From a bacterium (GTDB lineage: Bacteria; Bdellovibrionota_C; UBA2361; RFPC01), in the NCBI GenBank assembly GCA_022763385.1, contig JALEGQ010000197.1, positions 1-37,317 on the forward strand: DNA of 37,317 nucleotides, read 5' to 3'. Position numbers and translations under genes: made by a program. Positions 16,372 through 23,806 of this stretch are shown piece after piece. Within the stretch, counting starts at the first letter, position 1; each line of letters begins with the position of its first letter. The notes under the pieces were generated by a model. The model ran no database searches and was not told the origin of the DNA. It saw only the letters and a program-made list of their open reading frames with translations.

Positions 16372-18201
16372 ATGGTGATCCGACCGTCGACTGATCCAGA
16401 CCTCAACCATAGCGAATCGCATGAAGGTGATCCACCGGATAGGTGCGGTGCTCCGTCTGATACCTCCTGTGCCTTTGGCAGCTTCTCCGTTCCGGCGGTT
16501 GCCATTCCCATGACCCTTAGCTTTATCCTTTCGATCTTCTCCCTGAGCGGCTTTTACGTCAGTGACGATGCCACCTACCTCAGTTCTATTGTTTCCTTGG
16601 CGAATGGAGAGCCGCTGTTAAATTCGCTTGGGTCCGTTCGATATCCCCTGATTGTCCCGGGAGTTCTCGTTTACCTGTTAACGAAAAGCAGCCTTCTCAC
16701 GATCTGTTTTGGTGTGCTTTACCACCCCCTCCTCGTCTATGTTGCCTATTGGATGACTCGCAAGTTGTCGAACTCGAGTGCCGGCTTCATCGCAGGGTGT
16801 CTCGTTGCGATATCTCCTACTCTTTATCTCTACTCTGGAACTCTACTTCCGGATACGCCCCAAGCATTTTGGTCGGCACTGTGGCTCGTGGCGATGTATA
16901 CGGGGGTGCAGAGAGGATTAAGCCTCCGACGCCGGGCACTCTGGTTTTTTCTCGCGTCTCTGTGTAACGGGCTCGCATATTTCACCAAAGAGAGCGGCCT
17001 CCTCCTTGCGCCACTGGGAGCGCTCTTTGCCTTTTTTGCTCCACAACTTGCGGTACGCCAGCGCTTCTTGGTCGCCGTGGTCTACTGTGGCGGAATCGCC
17101 CTCTGTTTTCTCGGTGAGTTTCTCGCCATATATCTCCTTTCAGACCAGGCGCTGTGGAGACTTGGGGTCGTCGGGAACGAAGAGAACACGGCTGCGCTCC
17201 TGAGGCGCTCTCGGTCCCAGGGGCTCTATCCCGGCGATCGGTTCGCATATTGGTTCCAAAGAGTCAGCCGTACGAACGGAGAGTCGGTGCTGTACCTGCT
17301 CGGTGTGGTGTCAGTGGTCTATCCGTTTCTGCCGAGGAGATCGTGGTTGGTTTGGTGTACGGCCGTCTGGTTATTTCTCTACCTCACCTTTGGCACAACT
17401 AGCTTTTCGAGCTATCTTCCACCCTCAATTCAGGATCGGTACTACGCCGTCATTATCGTTCCTGCAGCGATTATGATCGCCCAAGTTCTGTACTTTCTTT
17501 TCTCTCTCCCTGTTTCTGTCGGTTCGTGGTTACAAAACAAAAAATCGCAGGCGGTGACTGAGAATCAGGAGGGGAGACGATCTCATCGACCTTCCTCTTC
17601 CTGGGTGCTTGATGGGGGGTGCGCTCTCATCGGTGTGGTGATCCTGTTCCTCGGTGTCATCAAGGCACACTCGCTCGACACCTATGCTGGGTCGGTGTAC
17701 CGAGCCCGTCAGTCTCGCGCGTTCATTGAGGCGTTTCACATCGCAAAGGATGAATTTCCGTCGTTGCCGATCGTCACCACGAACTACCTGCATCGTCGAC
17801 TTACTCCGCTCCTGAATATCAATGGGCATCCAGCGCTTCCAACCGAGCCACCCGGTCTCGCTCAACCGTTCATCCTGATTCGACCATATGAAACCGGAAG
17901 AGAACTTCCGAATTATCCAAGTTTGCTCAACCTTGAGGATGAATCCATCTTTGAGTGTGCACGCCGAATTTCTACATCCCGCACTAGACTGAGCTACCTG
18001 ATCGAGAATAATCGAGAGCTTCTTCAGATGATTCGCCCGCGGAACTCTGAGTTGCCCGAACCGAGCCGAGATATGTGGCTTCAGATCTTTATCCCACATG
18101 CGAGCACGGGCTTATCTTCAGCACAGCGGCTGCCTCTTTTCCATCTCTCACCGAATTGGGAGTGTCGACCGGCCGTTCGATCCTCTGTGGAGGTTCTATA
18201 G
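16372..18201 (+). CDS. GT39-like (ArnT/PMT-type) GT-C glycosyltransferase, integral membrane
   Basis: This 609-residue multi-pass membrane protein resembles the ArnT/dolichyl-mannosyltransferase group, which moves a sugar from a polyprenyl phosphate to a glycan, lipid or protein at the periplasmic face. After a roughly 40-residue polar cytoplasmic tail and a first helix, the first periplasmic loop has the GT-C acidic motif FYVSDDATYL (Asp65, Asp66). A second Asp motif, LYSGTLLPDTPQAFW, is at 153-167. FTKESGLLLAP at 205-215 is the conserved loop-4 type motif of this superfamily. About ten more helices run to 440, then a soluble C-terminal part. It lies next to genes that make polyprenyl-phosphate sugars, which are its natural donors. 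The acceptor is unknown. Confidence 0.82.
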   Translation: MVIRPSTDPDLNHSESHEGDPPDRCGAPSDTSCAFGSFSVPAVAIPMTLSFILSIFSLSGFYVSDDATYLSSIVSLANGEPLLNSLGSVRYPLIVPGVLVYLLTKSSLLTICFGVLYHPLLVYVAYWMTRKLSNSSAGFIAGCLVAISPTLYLYSGTLLPDTPQAFWSALWLVAMYTGVQRGLSLRRRALWFFLASLCNGLAYFTKESGLLLAPLGALFAFFAPQLAVRQRFLVAVVYCGGIALCFLGEFLAIYLLSDQALWRLGVVGNEENTAALLRRSRSQGLYPGDRFAYWFQRVSRTNGESVLYLLGVVSVVYPFLPRRSWLVWCTAVWLFLYLTFGTTSFSSYLPPSIQDRYYAVIIVPAAIMIAQVLYFLFSLPVSVGSWLQNKKSQAVTENQEGRRSHRPSSSWVLDGGCALIGVVILFLGVIKAHSLDTYAGSVYRARQSRAFIEAFHIAKDEFPSLPIVTTNYLHRRLTPLLNINGHPALPTEPPGLAQPFILIRPYETGRELPNYPSLLNLEDESIFECARRISTSRTRLSYLIENNRELLQMIRPRNSELPEPSRDMWLQIFIPHASTGLSSAQRLPLFHLSPNWECRPAVRSSVEVL

Positions 18202-18268
18202 ACATTCGGCCTCAGTCTTGATTAAATTCTCCTTTCCTAGGGGGAAAAAGACGCCGTAAAGGAGTGTT

Positions 18269-18997
18269 ATGAAGCTTTCAGTGGTGATTCCGTGTTACAA
18301 CGAGAAACACACGATCCATGAGATCGTGGCAGCGGTGAAGTCGAGTCCGGTGTTTGCAGAGCCGCAGCCATCGGCTTCGGGGGAGGAGCAGGTCGTTCCG
18401 GAGCTGATCATCGTTGATGATTGTTCCACCGATGGGACCCGAGACATTCTGCGGAATGAGTTTGAGCAAGAGGTCGATCACCTCGTGTTTCACGACCAGA
18501 ATCAGGGAAAGGGCGCGGCGCTCCGCACCGGTTTTGAGCACGCCACGGGAGATATCATCATTATTCAGGACGCAGATCTTGAATACGATCCACGAGAATA
18601 CAGCCAACTGCTCGGACCGATCCTCTGTGATCGGGCTGATGTGGTGTTCGGCTCCCGGTTTATGGGGGGAGGACCTCACCGCGTGGTGTACTTCTGGCAC
18701 ATGATTGGAAACCGGGTCCTTACCCTCCTTTCAAATATGTGCACGAACATTAACCTCACTGATATGGAGACCTGTTATAAGGTGTTCCGGCGAGAGGTGC
18801 TTCAGGGGCTCTCCATTGAAGAGGATCGGTTCGGATTTGAGCCAGAGATTACGGCGAAGATCTCCCGGGGAAGTTGGAGAATCTACGAAGTCGGGATCTC
18901 TTATTACGGCCGGACCTACGAAGAAGGAAAAAAGATCGGCTGGCGTGACGGGGTACGGGCGATCTACGCCATCACGAAGTACAACTTCCTTCGATAG
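18269..18997 (+). CDS. GT2 polyprenyl-phosphate hexose synthase-like glycosyltransferase (DPM1-like)
   Basis: This 242-residue soluble GT2 is of dolichyl-phosphate-mannose/undecaprenyl-phosphate-glucose synthase type, transferring a hexose from a nucleotide sugar to a lipid phosphate. The start ATG 18269 has AAAGGAG upstream. Motifs are [12 protein letters not shown] (5-16), [11 protein letters not shown] (47-57), [12 protein letters not shown] (78-89), the metal site QDADLEYDP (100-108), FGSRF (127-131) and [15 protein letters not shown] (164-178). The length and absence of C-terminal transmembrane helices match the single-domain bacterial and archaeal group. The product would be a donor for the GT-C enzyme encoded just upstream. 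Mannose or glucose cannot be told apart from sequence, and a direct glycan GT is a less likely alternative. Confidence 0.85.
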   Translation: MKLSVVIPCYNEKHTIHEIVAAVKSSPVFAEPQPSASGEEQVVPELIIVDDCSTDGTRDILRNEFEQEVDHLVFHDQNQGKGAALRTGFEHATGDIIIIQDADLEYDPREYSQLLGPILCDRADVVFGSRFMGGGPHRVVYFWHMIGNRVLTLLSNMCTNINLTDMETCYKVFRREVLQGLSIEEDRFGFEPEITAKISRGSWRIYEVGISYYGRTYEEGKKIGWRDGVRAIYAITKYNFLR

Positions 18998-19068
18998 CTC
19001 TATGAGCCTTTGTGAACGCTGGAGACCACTGGGCTATGGGGGCGATGGAGAATTCTCTCGGGGAAACC

Positions 19069-20559
19069 ATGAGTGAGCAGATGCGACACGGTTCGGTAGC
19101 AGTAAGCCCGGTGCTCTGCGTTGACCTCGATGGAACTCTCCTCCGGGGAGACCTGCTGCATGAGTCGTCTCTGAAGCTCTTTGCGAGGTCCCCGCTCCGT
19201 TTTTTTTCGCTTCTTGTGCGCTTTGTATCGGCGCTCCTCTTTCCCGGTGGGAAGGCGAATACTCAGGGGAGGCGCTCTTCGGCGATCGCTGATCTCAAAA
19301 GCGCTCTAGCAGATCAGGTGGCGTTACGACCAGAGCTTCTTCCCTATCGAGAAGAAGTGCTCGATTACATTCAGCGTGCGAAGGAAGAGGGCCGGAAGGT
19401 CGTGCTCGTGACGGCGAGCCACGAACGGTATGCCACTGCCATCTCTTCTCACCTCGGGCTCTTTGATGAGGTGTACGGCACCACCCGTGAGCGCAATCTG
19501 AAGGGAGTTTACAAGGCACAGTTTCTTGAGGACCATTTTCACTCGTTCGAATATCTCGGTGACTCCTGGGCGGATCGCACGGTATGGGAGAAGGCGGCGA
19601 AGGTCGGAGTTGTTGCTACCAGTGCTCGAGTAAAACGAGAAGCGCTCCGGATCGATCCAGGGGCAACCGTCTTTGAAGACCCCTTTTCGCTGCTCACCGT
19701 GGTCCGGATGTTGAGGGTGCACCAGTGGGTGAAGAATTTTCTCCTCTTTGTTCCGCTCCTGATGGCGCATCAGGTACTGCTGCTCCCCTCGCTCCTCTCC
19801 GCAGGGATAGCGTTTGTGCTCTTTTCACTCACTGCTTCCTGCGTCTATCTCCTCAATGACCTCGTTGATCTTGAAAACGATCGGTCTCACCCCACAAAGC
19901 GCTTTCGGCCACTCGCGGCGGGGAAGGTCTCTCCGGTCAGTGCACTGGTGGCTGCTGGCTTTCTTCTCTCAATCGTGGCAGTGGGGCTCTCGTTTCTGCC
20001 CCTTCCGTTTACCTACACCCTTGGGGTGTACCTGGTGCTCACGACCTCGTACTCCTTTTCGCTGAAGCGAATTGCGGTCTTAGATATTGTGACCCTCGCT
20101 TCTCTCTATACGATTCGGATCATCGCTGGTGGAGCGGCGGCGGGGATCCCCGTATCGGAGTGGTTACTCGCGTTCTCCCTCTTCATGTTCTTTAGCCTCG
20201 CCTGTGTAAAACGTTGCTCTGAGCTCCTCAGCGTTCAGGAGCGGAAGTTGACCAAGGCTCAGGGGAGGGGATACACGGCGCAAGATCTCGAACAGATCGC
20301 CGTCTTTGGGTCGGTGAGTGGCTATCTCTCGATCCTCGTTATGGCGCTCTATATCAACTCTCCGGCTGTGGTTGAGCTGTATGCGAATCCTCGGATTTTG
20401 TGGTTACTCTGTCCGACCTTGCTCTACTGGGTGACCCGTGTTTGGCTGCTGGCAAGGCGTGGCGAGGTTCATGAAGATCCGATAGTCTTTGCCCTGCGAG
20501 ACCGAGTGAGTTACGTGGTGCTCGGAATCGCGATAGGAGTGGTCCTCTCTTCCCTATAG
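19069..20559 (+). CDS. HAD phosphatase fused to UbiA-family 5-phospho-alpha-D-ribosyl-1-pyrophosphate:polyprenyl-phosphate transferase
   Basis: The 496-residue fusion has a HAD domain at about 14-200: nucleophile Asp19 and Asp21 in CVDLDGTLL, motif II Thr115 in LVTAS, Lys145, and the acid motif YLGDSWAD (162-169). The UbiA-type prenyl transferase part runs from about 212 to 496, with NDLVDLENDRSHPTKRFRP at 263-281 and KRCSEL at 381-386. That NDxxDxxxDxxHPxKxxRP form is specific to decaprenyl-phosphoryl-5-phosphoribose synthase (mycobacterial Rv3806c). The fusion would attach phosphoribose from PRPP to a polyprenyl phosphate and remove the 5-phosphate, feeding DprE1 and DprE2. ATG 19069 is favoured for position and GGGG at 19060-19063; ATG 19036 or 19045 are alternatives. 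Confidence 0.88.
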   Translation: MSEQMRHGSVAVSPVLCVDLDGTLLRGDLLHESSLKLFARSPLRFFSLLVRFVSALLFPGGKANTQGRRSSAIADLKSALADQVALRPELLPYREEVLDYIQRAKEEGRKVVLVTASHERYATAISSHLGLFDEVYGTTRERNLKGVYKAQFLEDHFHSFEYLGDSWADRTVWEKAAKVGVVATSARVKREALRIDPGATVFEDPFSLLTVVRMLRVHQWVKNFLLFVPLLMAHQVLLLPSLLSAGIAFVLFSLTASCVYLLNDLVDLENDRSHPTKRFRPLAAGKVSPVSALVAAGFLLSIVAVGLSFLPLPFTYTLGVYLVLTTSYSFSLKRIAVLDIVTLASLYTIRIIAGGAAAGIPVSEWLLAFSLFMFFSLACVKRCSELLSVQERKLTKAQGRGYTAQDLEQIAVFGSVSGYLSILVMALYINSPAVVELYANPRILWLLCPTLLYWVTRVWLLARRGEVHEDPIVFALRDRVSYVVLGIAIGVVLSSL

Positions 20560-20569
20560 AGAGAGGAAA

Positions 20570-21943
20570 TTGAGTGAGAGTTTGGTGACGACACAAGGGA
20601 ATGGAGAAGCGAGTGCGGAGGTAAGCTCCTGGGGGCGGTATCCTCGGGTTCGCCAGGAGGTCCGCGAACTTCAGTGGCGGAGTGAGCCTCTGGGGGCTCC
20701 CTCATCAGAACGAACCGTTCTGCCGTACGGCCAGGGACGAACCTACGGTGACGGGTGTCTCAATGAGGGAGGAACGCTGCTCGCCACCGAACGGCTGGAT
20801 CGCATTGTTTCTTTTGATCCCGAGACCGGAGTGCTCGAAGCAGAGGCCGGACTCACGTTGTATGACCTCCTGCACTTTGCGGTGCCGAAGGGGTGGTTTC
20901 TTCCGGTGAGCCCCGGAACCCAATTCGTCTCGCTCGGTGGTGCGGTTGCCAATGATATTCATGGAAAGAATCACCACCGTGCCGGAACCTTCGGTCGCCA
21001 TGTGCTCGGCATTGAATTAGAGCGCTCTGAAGAGGGCCGCATCTCATGTGGGCCGGAGCACGAGTCAGAACTTTTTCGGGCAACGGTAGCTGGCCTCGGA
21101 TTAACGGGATTGATGCGAACGGTCACCGTTCAGCTCAAAAAGATTGAGAGCCCGTATTTTGATGTTGAGACGGTGAAGTTTGATCGGGTGGAAGAGTTCT
21201 TTGAGCTCGCTCGCGAATCAGATAGGGAGTATGAGTACACCGTTGCTTGGATCGACTGTATCCATTCGACTCCACACATCGGGCGGGGACTCTTTATGCG
21301 AGGAAATCATAGCGCCGCGCAATCTCCTCAGGAGTTGCAGCACGTTGCCTCCCCTGCACGACTCAGAGTTCCCTTTTCCTTTCCACGCTTCGCCCTGAAT
21401 CGGTACTCCCTCGGCCTCTTTAACACCTGTTACTACCAGAAGCAGCGAGAGAAGGTGAAGAAGAGTCGTGAACACTATCGTCCCTTCTTTTATCCCCTCG
21501 ATGCGGTACACCACTGGAACCGCATCTACGGAACAAGGGGCTTCCTTCAGTTTCAGTGCGTGGTTCCGTGCGAAGGAGATATCATTCCGATCCGACGGAT
21601 CTTGGAGCGAGTCGTGCGCTACGGGAAGGCTTCCTTTTTAGCCGTCATTAAGGAATTCGGCGACCTCCCTTCACCTGGAATGCTCAGCTTTCCCCGCCCT
21701 GGGGTAACGCTCTGCCTCGACTTTCCGATGGATGGAGCACGGACACTTCAGCTCTTCTCAGAGCTCGAAGCGCTGGTTCTTGAGTACGGAGGGGCGATGT
21801 ATCCCGCAAAAGATGCGTGTATGACGGGGAAGGCCTTTCAGCAGTTCTTCCCAGAATGGCGAACCTTTGCAGCTTTTCGGGATCCTCAGTTTTCTTCCAG
21901 TTTTTGGCGACGAGTAACGGACGGAGTGATAGACGAGAGATGA
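20570..21943 (+). CDS. dprE1: Decaprenylphosphoryl-beta-D-ribose 2'-oxidase-like flavoprotein
   Basis: This 457-residue FAD enzyme oxidises the 2'-OH of polyprenyl-phosphoryl-ribose to the keto intermediate. The FAD domain is at about 30-190: YGQGRTYGDGCLNEGG (53-68), PGTQFVSLGGAVANDIHGKNHHRAGTFG is the classic region, with His131-Gly132-Lys133-Asn134 one residue off the numbering of mycobacterial DprE1. The substrate domain keeps Cys382 in TLCLDFPM and Lys414 in YPAKDAC, spaced as the benzothiazinone-reactive Cys and catalytic Lys of DprE1 (alignment from memory). The apparent start is TTG 20570 with GAGAGG at 20561-20566; TTG 20582 or GTG 20585 are possible. It follows the UbiA fusion by 10 bp and overlaps dprE2 by 4 bp, so this is one operon. 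Confidence 0.92.
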   Translation: MSESLVTTQGNGEASAEVSSWGRYPRVRQEVRELQWRSEPLGAPSSERTVLPYGQGRTYGDGCLNEGGTLLATERLDRIVSFDPETGVLEAEAGLTLYDLLHFAVPKGWFLPVSPGTQFVSLGGAVANDIHGKNHHRAGTFGRHVLGIELERSEEGRISCGPEHESELFRATVAGLGLTGLMRTVTVQLKKIESPYFDVETVKFDRVEEFFELARESDREYEYTVAWIDCIHSTPHIGRGLFMRGNHSAAQSPQELQHVASPARLRVPFSFPRFALNRYSLGLFNTCYYQKQREKVKKSREHYRPFFYPLDAVHHWNRIYGTRGFLQFQCVVPCEGDIIPIRRILERVVRYGKASFLAVIKEFGDLPSPGMLSFPRPGVTLCLDFPMDGARTLQLFSELEALVLEYGGAMYPAKDACMTGKAFQQFFPEWRTFAAFRDPQFSSSFWRRVTDGVIDER

Positions 21944-22698
21944 CCGAGCAGAGAACAGGCCAGGGGGATATCCTTATCTTTGGGGCGACATCGTGTATTG
22001 CAGAACACGTTGCACGACAGTACGCAGCAGCAGGGCGGGGGCTTTTTCTCGTTGCTCGCAGCGAGGAGAAGCTTGAGATCGTGAAGAAGGACCTGCTCGC
22101 TCGTGGTGCTGCTCGGGTGCGAACCGCCGCGCTCGATCTCGGAGAGCTCGCCTCCCTGCAGCGCTGGCTCCGCGAAGATTTTCATGCCCTTCACCGAGAG
22201 TCTCCAATTGATACCGTGCTCGTTGCCCACGGGGTACTTCCGGATCAGGGAGCCATCCAAGATCAGTGGAGTGAGATTGCTCGTTCCTACGACGTCAACC
22301 TTCTCAGTCCGCTCCTGATCGTAACAGAGCTCGCACCGCACCTCTCGGGGGGAGTCATCGCCGTGATCACCTCCGTTGCTGGAGATAGAGGGCGACAGTC
22401 GAACTATATCTACGGAGCAGCAAAGGGCGGAGTCTCTCTCTACCTTCAGGGGGTAAGAAACCGATTTGCCAAGCAGGGAGTCCACATCCTCGATATTCGG
22501 CCCGGTTTTGTGGATACGCCGATGACAGCGCATGTGAAGAAGGGGCCGCTCTTTGCGAGTCCAGAGCAGGTTGCCTCGGGTATCGTTCACGCCGTTCGGA
22601 AGCGGAAGGATATCGTCTATCTTCCGTGGTTCTGGCGTTTTATTCTCTTCATTATTAAGCTCATCCCAGAGTCACTCTTTAAGAAGCTCTCGCTGTAA
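21940..22698 (+). CDS. dprE2: Decaprenylphosphoryl-2-keto-D-erythro-pentose reductase-like SDR
   Basis: This 252-residue short-chain dehydrogenase would reduce the 2-keto intermediate made by DprE1 to polyprenyl-phosphoryl-D-arabinofuranose with NAD(P)H. The cofactor motif is ILIFGATSCIAEHVAR (11-26), in which the SDR TGxxxGIG is replaced by GATSCIA as in DprE2. Ser145 is in VITSVAGDRG, and the catalytic Tyr158-x3-Lys162 in YIYGAAK. The hydrophobic C-terminal tail (WFWRFILFIIKLIP) is also seen in DprE2 proteins and may hold the enzyme at the membrane. ATG 21940 overlaps the dprE1 TGA in an ATGA junction, arguing for coupled translation and a complex of the two enzymes. Confidence 0.9.
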   Translation: MTEQRTGQGDILIFGATSCIAEHVARQYAAAGRGLFLVARSEEKLEIVKKDLLARGAARVRTAALDLGELASLQRWLREDFHALHRESPIDTVLVAHGVLPDQGAIQDQWSEIARSYDVNLLSPLLIVTELAPHLSGGVIAVITSVAGDRGRQSNYIYGAAKGGVSLYLQGVRNRFAKQGVHILDIRPGFVDTPMTAHVKKGPLFASPEQVASGIVHAVRKRKDIVYLPWFWRFILFIIKLIPESLFKKLSL

Positions 22699-22700
22699 GT

Positions 22701-23756
22701 ATGAATCGTCGTTATTGCCGTTTTTTTGTGGTGTGGATGTTCGCTGTGCTCTGTCTCGGAGGGTGCGCCCTTCCGGGAACCGAGCGGGTGCCAGATGCTT
22801 TTCTCTCGCAGTTCGAGCGGGATGTGCACCACCTGATCGCCGAGGGGCTTGCCGCCGCTAAGCGGGGTCGGTACACCGAAGCGGAGTTTGCCTTTCGAAA
22901 GGCGCTCGTTGCTCTTCCCCAGAACGAGAGCCTACAACGGAACCTCGCCACCGCCTTGAGTCGTCAGCAGATCTTTGTTGAGGCAGAAGAGATCTATCGA
23001 GATCTCCTCGAAAGAACCCCCCAAGATCTTCGGGCTCAGAGTGGACTGGCCCGCCTGTATACGGACCAGCAGCGGTATGATGAGGCGATCGCGTGGTACC
23101 AACGCATCATTGATCGGGTTGAGTCTTCGCCCGGTCGGGAAGAACCGGAGCTCAAGCCGATAGCCGTTGCTGCGGCTCGGAATATCGCGGCGATATACTA
23201 CCGCCTCGGTTTTGAGGAGCGAGCGACCTGTTTTTCTGAGCAAGCGCTCCGTTTTGCTCCGGCGCAGCAGGCTGAGATCGCTCGGCACGCCCGGCTGCTC
23301 CTCTCTCGTGGAGAACTTGAGTCACTCGTAGACCTCTTGAAGAGCGTTGATCCGCAGAATGCCGCGAGCTACCTCTCGCACCAGGTCGTGCTTTCACTCT
23401 ATGAAACGGAGAAAACCGAGGAGGCTGAGGAGCTGTGTGAGGCACTTCTGAAGGCTCCTGCTCCAGACACTGCTCTTGAGAGCGATTGTCTCTGGATTTT
23501 GGCCCTCACCAAAGGCTTCCGTATCGTGCATGCGGAGAGTGCCACCCTTGATGAGGAGATCCAAGTTCAGGGGTTTGAGCTCACGGTGCGTGATCCCGAG
23601 AGCAGTTCGGGAACCCTCTTTCTTCCATTTAAACTGACCAAGATGATAGAGAAGCGACAGCGTGCGCTCCTCGAGGAGGAAGCGGAGGTAGCCTCGGTGG
23701 ATGAGCTTACCCTCTTTGCGTATCCTCGCCGACCGCTACCGGATGCTGAGGAGTAA
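22701..23756 (+). CDS. TPR-repeat lipoprotein
   Basis: The 351-residue protein begins with a lipoprotein signal peptide (basic MNRRYCR, then FFVVWMFAV) ending in the lipobox LGGC at Cys22, so it should be lipid-anchored on the periplasmic side. Residues 45-230 carry about five tetratricopeptide repeats: AAAKRGRYTEAEFAFRKAL, then units starting near SLQRNLATAL, AQSGLARLYTDQQRYDEAI and NIAAIYYRLGFEERA. These are usual protein-protein docking helices. The C-terminal 110 residues hold no TPR and are unassigned. The gene starts 3 bp after dprE2 and is likely the last gene of the arabinosylation operon. It may help assemble the export or transfer machinery, but that is inference from position. No Shine-Dalgarno stands out. 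Confidence 0.82.
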   Translation: MNRRYCRFFVVWMFAVLCLGGCALPGTERVPDAFLSQFERDVHHLIAEGLAAAKRGRYTEAEFAFRKALVALPQNESLQRNLATALSRQQIFVEAEEIYRDLLERTPQDLRAQSGLARLYTDQQRYDEAIAWYQRIIDRVESSPGREEPELKPIAVAAARNIAAIYYRLGFEERATCFSEQALRFAPAQQAEIARHARLLLSRGELESLVDLLKSVDPQNAASYLSHQVVLSLYETEKTEEAEELCEALLKAPAPDTALESDCLWILALTKGFRIVHAESATLDEEIQVQGFELTVRDPESSSGTLFLPFKLTKMIEKRQRALLEEEAEVASVDELTLFAYPRRPLPDAEE

Positions 23757-23806
23757 CGGCACCTCCGCCTCTGTCTTTCAACTTCTCGCTGTGAGAGATT
23801 AGGGGT

